From Rhodococcus jostii NBRC 16295 (GTDB taxonomy: Bacteria; Actinomycetota; Actinomycetes; Mycobacteriales; Mycobacteriaceae): a DNA stretch of 64,000 nt. This document shows positions 8,604 through 16,322 of this stretch, in pieces. The DNA is taken from NCBI RefSeq assembly GCF_001894825.1, contig NZ_BCWY01000007.1, forward strand, positions 124,001 through 188,000, given 5' to 3'. The translations under genes and the position numbers were made by a program. Every line of letters begins with the position of its first letter. Position 1 is the stretch's first letter. Below the pieces are notes generated by a model. It worked only from the letters and a program-made list of their open reading frames with translations. It made no database searches and had not been told where the DNA came from.

Positions 8604-8893
8604 CGTGCCGCCTCTACAGCGACCCGAACACTCCGGGCGCCACGACGAGAACCAACCAGCACAGGCCGGGCGAGCACGAGCGCTCCGTTCGTCGAGAACG
8701 GTGACACGTCGACCACGGTGGCGGAGATCGCCAACGCGGCCACGACCCCGACGACTGGGAGTGCACCGGTTTCCAGCAGAGGAAGGGCGAGCGGAATGAC
8801 CGCCGTCAGCAGCGCCGTCGACGACGCGAAGGCTGACGTCACACCGATGACGTAGCAGAGCACGAGCGCGACCAGCAGCAGCGCACCGGATCA
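8591..8893 (-). pseudogene. Remnant of a MatC/SLC13-like dicarboxylate permease
   Basis: An open stretch of about 100 codons with no credible start codon encodes two hydrophobic helices and the segment VDVSPFSTNGALVLA. That segment resembles the C-terminal end of MatC-type dicarboxylate carriers. A stop codon lies immediately before the open segment, and the residues after VLA look scrambled, so this is the decayed 3' end of a permease gene whose main part is gone. The gene-free stretch 8528-8906 holds this remnant and the operators and nothing else recognised. The nearby GntR gene may have served the lost transporter. Confidence 0.5.
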
Positions 8894-8906
8894 CCGCTGC
8901 TGCCGA

Positions 8907-9086
8907 TTAATTGTGCGCGTCGCCGCGGCGCGACCACACGACCAGTCCTCCGAACACCGCCCCGAACAGGAACAGACCGGCAAACTCCCACAGTCGAGGT
9001 GCATCGTCGGGGAGCAGGAGAACGACGAGGACGAAGACCGGCAAGGCGGCAATATAGGCCGCAGCGATTTTCCAGAGTTGATGCAT
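8907..9086 (-). CDS. Small two-helix membrane protein, unknown function
   Basis: A 59-residue open frame from ATG 9086 (MHQLWK). It encodes two hydrophobic segments (about residues 6-24 and 34-52) separated by a short acidic loop (PDDAPRL), and ends with WSRRGDAHN. The positive C-terminal end suggests that it faces the cytoplasm. I do not recognise a family. A longer in-frame start exists but encodes an unconvincing hydrophilic leader. It lies between the permease remnant and the GntR regulator. It may be real or a chance frame. Confidence 0.45.
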   Translation of the reverse strand: MHQLWKIAAAYIAALPVFVLVVLLLPDDAPRLWEFAGLFLFGAVFGGLVVWSRRGDAHN

Positions 9087-9198
9087 GCACGAATTCCCGT
9101 CGGTGTCGGAAGGTCCGTCCAGCATCGGCCTGCGCGGCAACTGCCGATAGGCCCCACAGGGGTGGCCGGCGCTCACCCCGTGGCGATCGCGGTGACGA

Positions 9199-9897
9199 CT
9201 ACGCGGTGACCAGGTCGATGGCGATGGCCGATCCCTGCGGGTTGACGACGGCGTCGAGGATCGTCTTCTGCGTCTGGCTCAGATGTCGGGTGCAGGCCGC
9301 GGCAGCTGCGGCTCCGTCGCCGGCGAGGATCGCACGGCATACCGACAGGTGCTCGGACAGCGAGACGTCCATGCGGTCGGGCTGGGAGTGGGCGATGTTG
9401 CGCAGCCGCTCGGTGTGAGGGCGCAGATCGGCGATCGAACGGGCCAGCTGCGCGTTCCGGGTGTGGGCGATCACGGCCTGGTCGTAGCGTTCCGCGAGTT
9501 CGTAGAACCGGTCGCGGCGAGCATCGGACGGAGGTTCCTCGGCGATCTTCTCGAGCTCGGCCGCGACGTCGTCGAACTGCTGCCTCGCCGCAGCGTCCTG
9601 CACGACAGCTTCGGCGACCATCCGCGTGGCCGCCGACTCGAGCAGGATGCGCAGCTCGAACAGATCGCGCACACTCTTGATCGAGATCGGCGAGACCCTC
9701 GCTCCCTGCCGATCGATGAGTGAGACCAGCCCCTCCCCTTCCAGCCGCAGGAAGGCCTGCCGGACCGGGGTACGGGACGCCGAGAACCGCGCGCCCACGT
9801 CGATGGCACTCAGCGACTGCCCGGGCGACAGAATCCCGTTCAGAATGTCCTGCCTGAGCTGTTCGTATACCTGCTCACCCTTGCTGCCAGCCGCCAT
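9199..9897 (-). CDS. GntR-family regulator, FadR/FCD subfamily
   Basis: A 232-residue regulator. The winged helix-turn-helix occupies about residues 1-75, with QLRQDILNGILSPGQSLS and FSASRTPVRQAF. A helical FCD effector domain follows, with a metal-ligand pattern that includes His in EHLSVCRAIL near residue 190. FCD regulators usually respond to small organic acids or amino acids. The gene is divergent from the AbrB-type membrane protein. The intergenic region holds the palindrome AAGGTATACCTT, a probable operator for one or both genes. Confidence 0.92.
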   Translation of the reverse strand: MAAGSKGEQVYEQLRQDILNGILSPGQSLSAIDVGARFSASRTPVRQAFLRLEGEGLVSLIDRQGARVSPISIKSVRDLFELRILLESAATRMVAEAVVQDAAARQQFDDVAAELEKIAEEPPSDARRDRFYELAERYDQAVIAHTRNAQLARSIADLRPHTERLRNIAHSQPDRMDVSLSEHLSVCRAILAGDGAAAAAACTRHLSQTQKTILDAVVNPQGSAIAIDLVTA

Positions 9898-9918
9898 GCA
9901 TACATCCTAACGTCCGAA

Positions 9919-9942
9919 AAGGTATCTGTTAAGGTATACCTT
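9919..9942. promoter_or_regulatory. GntR-type operator between the regulator and AbrB-like gene
   Basis: The perfect 12-base palindrome AAGGTATACCTT (9931-9942) is preceded by a direct repeat of its left half, AAGGTAT, at 9919-9925. The 12-base spacing puts both half-sites near the same helical face. It lies between the divergent GntR-family and AbrB-family genes, in an AT-richer promoter stretch, so the FCD regulator is the obvious candidate ligand. Confidence 0.6.
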
Positions 9943-9990
9943 CACGTACACCATCGAGCCAGGGCGCCGGCCCTGGGAAGGCGTCCACCC

Positions 9991-11121
9991 GTGAATGATC
10001 TGCGCTCGTCCGACCGGTCCGCGACCACGACCCGCATCTCCGGGCTGCGTCGACGCGGACTGCGCTGGACGGCACTGATCCTGCTCTCCCTCGGAGGATG
10101 GGCCCTCGGCGAGAGCGTCGGACTGACGGCGGCGGGCCTCTTCTCCGCTCTGATCGTCGCGGCGACGCTCGCCGTCACCGGGCAAGGACCGTCCCGCGTG
10201 CCGCGACCGTTGGGAAAGCTCGCGCAAGGCGTGCTGGCCAGCGCTGTCGGACTGATGGTGCACAGGGAAACGATCGCCGCACTGGGCTCGCTGTGGGTGC
10301 CGGTGGTCTCGATCGCCGCGGCGACGTTGGCGATCAGCGTGGCGGCCGGCGCTCTCCTTGCGTTGCATCGTGACGTGGACGCGGTCACCGGATCCCTGTC
10401 CATGACCGCGGGCGGCGCCACCGGACTCGTCGCGATGGCGCGCGAACTCGGCGGCGACGACCGAGTCGTCGCGGTGGTGCAGTACCTGCGCGTGGCGCTC
10501 GTCGTACTGACGATGCCGATGATCGTGACGTTCGGTTTCCGTGCGAACACCGGTGCCGAGACCGTGGCCGACACCGACAGCGGCGGATCCGAATGGTATG
10601 TCGCACTGGCATTCCTGGCCGTGTTCATCGTGGCCGGAACGGCCGTGGCGTCACTCGTGCGGCTGCCCGCACCCGCCACTCTGGGACCGCTGGCCGTGAG
10701 TGCGGGATTCGAACTCGGCGGGTGGAGCGACGCGATCACGGTCCCGCCGATGCTGATGACCGCCGCGCTGATTCTCATCGGCTGGCAGGCCGGTCTCGCC
10801 TTCGACCGGGCGAGCCTGCGGGCGATCGGGAGAATCCTCCCGTATGCAGCCGCACTCACCCTGCTGGTCGGGGCGGCCTGCGCGGGACTGGGCGTCCTAC
10901 TCGCCCACCTCACCGGCGCGAGCCTCCTCGAGGCGTACCTCGCCACGACTCCGGGCGGCCTGGCAGCGGTGCTGGCGGTGTCGGCATCCACTTCGTCGAA
11001 CGTCACGTTCGTCGCAGCCGCTCAGGTGCTGCGCCTGGTGATCATGCTCGTCACCACTCCGATCATGGCGAAGGCGTTTGCCCACTTCAGTTCTCGTCGG
11101 CGACGGACCGGTGTGAGCTGA
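9991..11121 (+). CDS. AbrB-family integral membrane protein
   Basis: A 376-residue protein of about ten membrane helices, built from two related halves like the AbrB/ammonia-monooxygenase-like family. Each half contains a conserved re-entrant-like segment: SLSMTAGGATGLVAMARELGG (about residues 134-154) and TTPGGLAAVLAVSAS (about residues 317-331). Such proteins are annotated as regulators of aidB expression or as putative transporters, and their true role is uncertain. GTG 9991 is the first convincing start. The divergent GntR gene is the probable regulator, which favours a transport role for an organic acid. Confidence 0.85.
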   Translation: MNDLRSSDRSATTTRISGLRRRGLRWTALILLSLGGWALGESVGLTAAGLFSALIVAATLAVTGQGPSRVPRPLGKLAQGVLASAVGLMVHRETIAALGSLWVPVVSIAAATLAISVAAGALLALHRDVDAVTGSLSMTAGGATGLVAMARELGGDDRVVAVVQYLRVALVVLTMPMIVTFGFRANTGAETVADTDSGGSEWYVALAFLAVFIVAGTAVASLVRLPAPATLGPLAVSAGFELGGWSDAITVPPMLMTAALILIGWQAGLAFDRASLRAIGRILPYAAALTLLVGAACAGLGVLLAHLTGASLLEAYLATTPGGLAAVLAVSASTSSNVTFVAAAQVLRLVIMLVTTPIMAKAFAHFSSRRRRTGVS

Positions 11122-11227
11122 CGACCGCGTAGCGCGGGAAGTGGTTCGTCGAATGTCGGCGCATGGCATCTACCTCCGATACTTGTGAGCAGCTACCCAG
11201 CTGTGTGGTGGGTGGGTCGGGTTGCGG

Positions 11228-11716
11228 TCAGCCGTAGACCCTGGCGATGAAGGCGTCGAGGTTGTCGCGGACCCGCCCGATTCGCTCTTCGGGTTCGAGA
11301 TCCTCGCGGTACTGCCTGCCCAGTGCCGGCGACTTCTTCCGCCGTGCATACAGCGAGCACGCGAGGTCTTCGCATATGTAGGTGCCGATCGAGTTTCCTC
11401 GGCGACCGGATTCACCCGACTTGCGGGCGGTCATGAGCGACACCCCGCCGCTGGCATGCGTGGTCATGCAGATCGTGCACATCTGCGCACGGCGGTATCC
11501 GCCGGTTTCGTAGCGCAGCGCAACGCCGACGAGTCGGCCCTCCCGCGGTACGACGACATAGCAGCGGCCCGGAAACGACGGGTCACTCCAGCCGAGGAAG
11601 TCGAGTTCGTCCCACGGGCGGTCGTCCAGGTCGCGAGGGACGGGTAGGCGCTTGGCGTCGCCTTGGGAGCAGTTGATGAACGACGACCTGATGTCGCGTT
11701 CGGTGACGGGATCCAT
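11228..11716 (-). CDS. Treble-clef zinc-finger FBP-type protein (EF-G-binding-like)
   Basis: A 162-residue protein from ATG 11716, preceded by AGAAGGAG. The fold resembles the FBP domain of fibronectin-binding/elongation-factor-G-binding proteins. A Cys pair in MCTICMTTH (about residues 92-100) and later Cys in YICEDLACSLYAR would form the zinc finger. FusB-type members bind EF-G and rescue translation from fusidic acid. Whether this one does so is unknown. It stands alone, convergent with the AbrB-type gene. The open frame extends further upstream but is not credible coding there. Confidence 0.75.
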   Translation of the reverse strand: MDPVTERDIRSSFINCSQGDAKRLPVPRDLDDRPWDELDFLGWSDPSFPGRCYVVVPREGRLVGVALRYETGGYRRAQMCTICMTTHASGGVSLMTARKSGESGRRGNSIGTYICEDLACSLYARRKKSPALGRQYREDLEPEERIGRVRDNLDAFIARVYG

Positions 11717-11879
11717 GACGAGAGGAACTCCTTCTGTCGACGGGTTGACAAAGCCACGTGACAATACGGACAGCGGGGGCGTCGAGCAACGGATTTTCCG
11801 ACGAACCACGAGCCGAGCCCAGCACAGGCAAACGAGAACCGTATTCAGCAAAACCCATGAACCGACAGGTAATTCTTTT

Positions 11880-12004
11880 AATAACGGACTAGAGGTATGT
11901 TTTGGGCATTGAATGTGGAACACTGGTCTGATCGGAACCCGAGCCGGGAATGCTTACAGCCACGGCATTCCTCGACGGGTGCGGGGCCGGGGTGGGAGAT
12001 CAGC
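11880..12004 (+). ncRNA. Conserved structured leader, copy A, of the polysaccharide locus
   Basis: A 125-base segment just before the first glycosyltransferase, matching the segment at 20651-20776 almost without gaps outside one hairpin. A 25-base block (11922-11946) and the block CGGGTGCGGGGCCGGGG (11976-11992) are identical in both. Predicted pairings: P1 CTGATC (11928-11933) with GATCAG (11998-12003); P2 ACCCG (11937-11941) with CGGGT (11976-11980); P3 GGAATGC (11947-11953) with GCATTCC (11965-11971). P3 differs completely in the other copy yet still pairs. The Shine-Dalgarno GGGAG touches the P1 3' strand and the ATG follows one base after it, so folding should affect translation. The conserved AT-richer 5' part (11880-11920) is probably the promoter. 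The gap 11717-11879 before it holds nothing else recognised. Confidence 0.7.
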
Positions 12005-12961
12005 ATGGTGACGAATTCGGACGCCGAGCACACGTCGAGGCGCGAGGCCGTAGCAGGCTCCACGCCGGGCCTGGACCGGGAGAGGCCCCCGACCGTGTCC
12101 CTCTGCATTCCTGCGTATCAGGCGGAGCGTCATCTGCGGACAACGCTCGACAGCGTGCTGGCGCAGACCTTCACCGACCTCGAGATCGTGATCGTCGACA
12201 ACAACAGCTCGGACGGCACCCGCGACATCCTGGACGGCCTCCACGACGACCGTGTCCGGATCATCCGGAACACGACGACGGTGCCGATGGTGGACAATTT
12301 CAACCTCGCGATACGCGAGAGCCGAGGACGATTCGTCAAGCTGGTCTGCGCCGACGACACCATCGAACCGGAGTGCGTGGCAACACAAGCCGCGGTGCTC
12401 GAAGCGGACGCCGAGGTGGCACTCGTGTCGGTGCGAACCGATTTCATCGACGACGAGGGCGCCCTGCTTCGGCCGGCACGCGGGCTCGGGGGAATCGTGG
12501 GGCGCCAGCCGGGGCAGCGGGTGGTCCGGCGCATCATCCGGAGCGGCAGCAACCCCATCGGCCCCCCGGTCGCTGCGATGTTCCGCCGAGTCGATTTCGA
12601 TCGGTGCGGTGGATTCCGGGGCGAACTGCTGTTCCCCATGGAACTCGATCTGTGGTCGCGGCTGGTGAAGAAGGGGGACTTCGTCGGTGTGCCGAGGACC
12701 CTGGCGTCGTTCCGGATCGGCAGCGACTCGAACACCGCATTGACCTCGGCTCGTTCGCAACTCGCCCAGCAGCTCGAATTCGCGAGTCGCCTGATCAACG
12801 ATCCCGAGTGGGAGATACCACTCTCCGACCGAGTACTCGGCCGGATCAATTCGTACGACATGCAGATGCGGCGAAGTCTGCTGTTCGCCCTGAGCGCGCT
12901 CCGCGCGTCGCGACGCAAACGCGCGCTCGGATCCACGGATGATCGGGAACGGCCAGGGTGA
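12005..12961 (+). CDS. Family 2 glycosyltransferase
   Basis: A 318-residue GT-A glycosyltransferase. After a 35-residue hydrophilic N-terminus comes the GT2 opening TVSLCIPAYQ, the nucleotide-binding IVDNNSSDGT (about residue 62) and the metal-binding CADDT (about residue 117). ATG 12005 was chosen because it directly follows the Shine-Dalgarno GGGAG at the end of the conserved leader. It is the first gene of the surface-polysaccharide operon, in which it should add one sugar of the repeat unit on the cytoplasmic face. Donor and acceptor are unknown. Confidence 0.9.
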   Translation: MVTNSDAEHTSRREAVAGSTPGLDRERPPTVSLCIPAYQAERHLRTTLDSVLAQTFTDLEIVIVDNNSSDGTRDILDGLHDDRVRIIRNTTTVPMVDNFNLAIRESRGRFVKLVCADDTIEPECVATQAAVLEADAEVALVSVRTDFIDDEGALLRPARGLGGIVGRQPGQRVVRRIIRSGSNPIGPPVAAMFRRVDFDRCGGFRGELLFPMELDLWSRLVKKGDFVGVPRTLASFRIGSDSNTALTSARSQLAQQLEFASRLINDPEWEIPLSDRVLGRINSYDMQMRRSLLFALSALRASRRKRALGSTDDRERPG

Positions 12962-13088
12962 ATTCGCTTGGATACGCACCGCTCACCACAACGATCAGCC
13001 TCCGGGGCGAAGTAGCCCTCCCGGAGAGAGTCAAGACACCGGAAACACGGGCCTCGAAAGCCCCTATGACGCAACGGACGTGAAGGCC

Positions 13089-13943
13089 ATGGATGCACAC
13101 GTGACCCAGTTACACCCCAAAGACGACCACAAGAAGAGCATGCCGCGACCGACCGTGTCGGTGGTGATGCCGGCTCTGAACGAAGCGAAGAATCTGCCGT
13201 TCGTGGCGGCGCGGATGCCGTCCGGCATCGACGAACTCGTGTTCGTCGACGGCAACTCCGTCGACGACACGGTTGTCGTCGCCCGAAAGCTGTGGCCCGA
13301 CGCGAAGATCCTGACGCAGACCCGCAAAGGCAAAGGCAACGCGTTGGCCTGCGGTTTCATGCACGCCACCTCGGACATCGTGGTGATGATCGACGCCGAC
13401 GGATCCACCGATCCCGCCGAGATCCCCGCCTTCGTCGACGCACTGATTCACGGCGCGGACTTCGCGAAAGGGAGCCGATTCATCGCGGGTGGCGGGAGCG
13501 CCGACATCACCTTCACCCGCCGGCTGGGCAACCGAATGCTGAATTCGTTCGTGAACATGGAATTCGCCGTCTCGTTCACCGACCTCTGCTACGGCTACAA
13601 CGCGTTCTGGCGCCGGCACGTCAGCGTGATGTCGCTGCCGGCGACGGACCGACCCGACGCGCACTGGGGCGACGGCTTCGAAATCGAGACGCTGATCAAC
13701 GTCCGGATGGCGACATCCGGCCTCGGCATCGTCGAGATCCCGAGCTTCGAGCGGCGGCGGATCAGCGGCAAGAGCAATCTGAATGTCGTCCGCGACGGGT
13801 TCCGGGTTCTCCGGACCGTCCGGATGGAACATCGGAACGGCGTGAAGACGACCGAAGAATCGGTCGAACGGCCGACCTCGCTTCCCAGAAGATCCGTGTA
13901 TTCGTGGCGTTCCCGCGATCGCGGTGATTACGTTGCCCGATGA
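13089..13943 (+). CDS. Family 2 glycosyltransferase, dolichyl-phosphate-mannose-synthase-like
   Basis: A protein of 284 residues from ATG 13089; the frame is open to 12939 and a GTG at 13080 is an alternative. The core resembles polyprenol-phosphate sugar synthases: SVVMPALNEAKNL (about residue 24), VDGNSVDDT, the KGKGNAL segment and the metal-binding IDADGSTDP (about residue 97). No membrane helices follow the catalytic domain. It could load a polyprenyl phosphate with a sugar or extend the repeat unit. The gap after the previous gene (12962-13088) shows no hairpin, so co-transcription is likely. Confidence 0.88.
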   Translation: MDAHVTQLHPKDDHKKSMPRPTVSVVMPALNEAKNLPFVAARMPSGIDELVFVDGNSVDDTVVVARKLWPDAKILTQTRKGKGNALACGFMHATSDIVVMIDADGSTDPAEIPAFVDALIHGADFAKGSRFIAGGGSADITFTRRLGNRMLNSFVNMEFAVSFTDLCYGYNAFWRRHVSVMSLPATDRPDAHWGDGFEIETLINVRMATSGLGIVEIPSFERRRISGKSNLNVVRDGFRVLRTVRMEHRNGVKTTEESVERPTSLPRRSVYSWRSRDRGDYVAR

Positions 13944-14937
13944 CGTCCCGGCCGCCCGGCACTCGCTCCTGGACGCGACCGACGACTTCGATACAGAGCG
14001 GGCCGAGTCCCTCTCGGTCGTGATCTGCGCGTATACGACACGGCGTTGGTTCGATCTGTGCCGTTCGGTGCAGTCGGTGCTGTCGCAGGAGGGACCCGTT
14101 CCCGAACTCATCCTGGTGATCGATCACTGCGACGAACTGTATGTGCGCGCATGCAATCGATACTGCATGGACGAGCGGGTGACGGTCCTCGCGAACGCGG
14201 ACACCAGGGGGCTGTCCGGGGCACGCAATACCGGCGTGCGCGCCGCTCACGGTGACGTGGTCGCCTTCGTCGACGACGACGCCCGCGCCGAGCCCGGCTG
14301 GACGCAGGCACTCATGCACCACTACGGGAACCGCGGAGTTGCCGGGGTGGGAGGGTACGCGGACCCGAGCTGGCCCGGCGATCGCCCCCGTTGGCTGCCA
14401 CAGGAATTCGACTGGGTCGTCGGCTGCAGCTACGTCGGCCAGCCGACCCGGGTGGCGCCCGTGCGCAACCCCATCGGTTGCAACATGTCGATGCGCCGCT
14501 CTGTGCTCTACGCCGTGGGCGGATTCAGATCCGAGGTGGGCCGCGTCGGTTCGGTTCCCGTCGGCGGCGAAGAGACCGAACTGTGCATCCGTATCCGGGC
14601 GAACGAGGACTCCAACCAGATCCTGTTCGATCCGGACATGCGGGTGCAGCACCACGTATCGCCGGACCGCACCACTCTGCGATATTTCGTGCGGCGATGT
14701 CGTCACGAAGGGCTGTCGAAGGCCGTCGTCGCGGAGCTGACCACCGCGTCGGACGCACTGAGCAGCGAGTGCACGTACACCCTCCACGTCCTTCCGCGTG
14801 CGGTACTGCGTGAAGCGGGGTCGATGCGAAGGGACGGGCTCGCCCGAGCAGCTGTCGTGCTGCTCGGCCTGGTCGTGACCACCGCCGGATACGTACAAGG
14901 CCGAACCACCATCCGGCTGCGCACCCGGATGACCTGA
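13924..14937 (+). CDS. Family 2 glycosyltransferase
   Basis: A 337-residue GT2 enzyme starting at GTG 13924, 20 bases inside the end of the previous gene. Motifs: SVVICAYTTRRW (about residue 31), GLSGARNTGVRAA (about residue 99) and the metal-binding FVDDDARAEPGW (about residue 116). A later GGEETELCIRIR segment holds the probable catalytic acidic residues. One hydrophobic helix near the C-terminus (VVLLGLVVTTAGYV) may anchor it to the membrane. It belongs to the repeat-unit assembly operon; its acceptor is unknown. Confidence 0.88.
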   Translation: MITLPDDVPAARHSLLDATDDFDTERAESLSVVICAYTTRRWFDLCRSVQSVLSQEGPVPELILVIDHCDELYVRACNRYCMDERVTVLANADTRGLSGARNTGVRAAHGDVVAFVDDDARAEPGWTQALMHHYGNRGVAGVGGYADPSWPGDRPRWLPQEFDWVVGCSYVGQPTRVAPVRNPIGCNMSMRRSVLYAVGGFRSEVGRVGSVPVGGEETELCIRIRANEDSNQILFDPDMRVQHHVSPDRTTLRYFVRRCRHEGLSKAVVAELTTASDALSSECTYTLHVLPRAVLREAGSMRRDGLARAAVVLLGLVVTTAGYVQGRTTIRLRTRMT

Positions 14938-16322
14938 TGACTTCCTCCGCACCCGGTCTCACACTCCACCCCGCCCTGGACAGTCCCGAGCGGCCGGATT
15001 GGGAGGGTGCGGTGTGGATCGGGGAGGTGTGGATCGACGCGATCGAGGAGGCGCACCGTCACGGCCGCGCGGCGGGGACACCCGTCGGGTGCCGGTTGAC
15101 GGGGGCGGAGGGCTACAGCCGGGCGCGACTGCTCGTGCGCGCCGCCGGCCGCCCACTCGGGTTCGTCGAGATCGAGGTGTCGGAAGGGTCGGTGAACTTC
15201 GGCGAGCTCAGGCGCCGAGTCGCGGGCCTGCGGGTCACCGAGCCGGACCGTCCCGTGCGGACCGGTCCGGCTCGCGTGGCCGAGGGGCGCGCCGTGCCGG
15301 TGACGGTCGTCGTGTGCACGCGCGACCGGGTGTCGATGCTGGAAACGGCCCTCCGGTCCGTCCTCGCAGTGGACTACCCGTCGTTCGACGTAGTCGTCGT
15401 CGACAATGCCCCCAGAACCGACGCCACCTGGAATTACGTGCTCGGTCTCGCGGATCCGCGGGTACGTCTGATCCGCGAGCCGCTCCCGGGGCTCTCCCGA
15501 GCCCGGAACACCGGATTGTCGGCCGCCACGGGCGACATCGTCGCGTTCACCGACGACGACGTGGTCGTCGATCGGCACTGGCTCTCGGCGCTCGTCGACG
15601 GGTTCGCGCGGGGACCGTCGGTCTCCTGCGTGTCCGGGATGGTGCCCGCCGGTGAGATCCGGACACCGGCGCAGGCGTACTTCGATCGACGGGTCGGCTG
15701 GTCGGACTCGACCGACGCCCGTGTCTTCGACTGGGCGCGGCCACCGGACGACGTTCCCCTGTTTCCCTTCACCGTTCGCTGCTACGGCACGGGGGCGAAT
15801 TTCGCGGTGGAGCGCGACGTGGTTCGTCGTCTCGGTGGATTCGACGAGGCGCTCGGCGCCGGCGCCCCGACGGGCGGCGGCGAAGACATCGACATGTTCT
15901 TCCGCATTCTGCGCTCCCGACGCCAACTGGTCCACGACCCGGCCGCCATCGTGTGGCACCGGCACCGCGCCGACCGTGAAGGGATTCTCGTCCAGTCCCG
16001 CGGCTACGGGCTGGGACTGGGGGCGTGGCTCGCGAAGATCGCGATCGACCCCGAGATGGCGACGCTCGCGGCGACGACGGCGGCCCGACGCAGCGGCGCG
16101 TTCGTCCGCCACCTCCGCGCGTCGTCGAAGGAGACGGCCCCACCGGCGAACCTCGCGGAGTTCCTTCCCCCGCGCCTCGGCTCCACCACCGTCCGGTCGA
16201 TCGTGAAAGGTCCGTGGGCGTATCGGTCGGCGCGGCGCGAAGGACGGTCACCGGCGCCGTTTCGGGAGCCGGACGCGCTGCGGCAGACCGCGATCTCGCA
16301 CCATCCGATCGGCGAGCCGTGA
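14937..16322 (+). CDS. Family 2 glycosyltransferase with N-terminal extension
   Basis: A 461-residue protein. About 115 N-terminal residues do not resemble a glycosyltransferase and may be a separate binding domain (WIGEVWIDAIEEAHRHG). The GT2 core follows: VTVVVCTRDRVSML, GLSRARNTGLSAA and AFTDDDVVVDRHW (around residue 205), then GGGEDIDMFFRI (about residue 315). The start overlaps the previous stop by one base (TGATG), so translation is coupled. The core is closely related in layout to the preceding gene, suggesting successive additions to one repeat unit. Confidence 0.88.
   Translation: MTSSAPGLTLHPALDSPERPDWEGAVWIGEVWIDAIEEAHRHGRAAGTPVGCRLTGAEGYSRARLLVRAAGRPLGFVEIEVSEGSVNFGELRRRVAGLRVTEPDRPVRTGPARVAEGRAVPVTVVVCTRDRVSMLETALRSVLAVDYPSFDVVVVDNAPRTDATWNYVLGLADPRVRLIREPLPGLSRARNTGLSAATGDIVAFTDDDVVVDRHWLSALVDGFARGPSVSCVSGMVPAGEIRTPAQAYFDRRVGWSDSTDARVFDWARPPDDVPLFPFTVRCYGTGANFAVERDVVRRLGGFDEALGAGAPTGGGEDIDMFFRILRSRRQLVHDPAAIVWHRHRADREGILVQSRGYGLGLGAWLAKIAIDPEMATLAATTAARRSGAFVRHLRASSKETAPPANLAEFLPPRLGSTTVRSIVKGPWAYRSARREGRSPAPFREPDALRQTAISHHPIGEP

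Noticed and set aside
11922-11946. JUMPstart/ops-type antitermination element as an explanation of the conserved leader
   Set aside because: No GGCGGTAG-like core is present, and the conserved parts pair into stems that end at the ribosome site.
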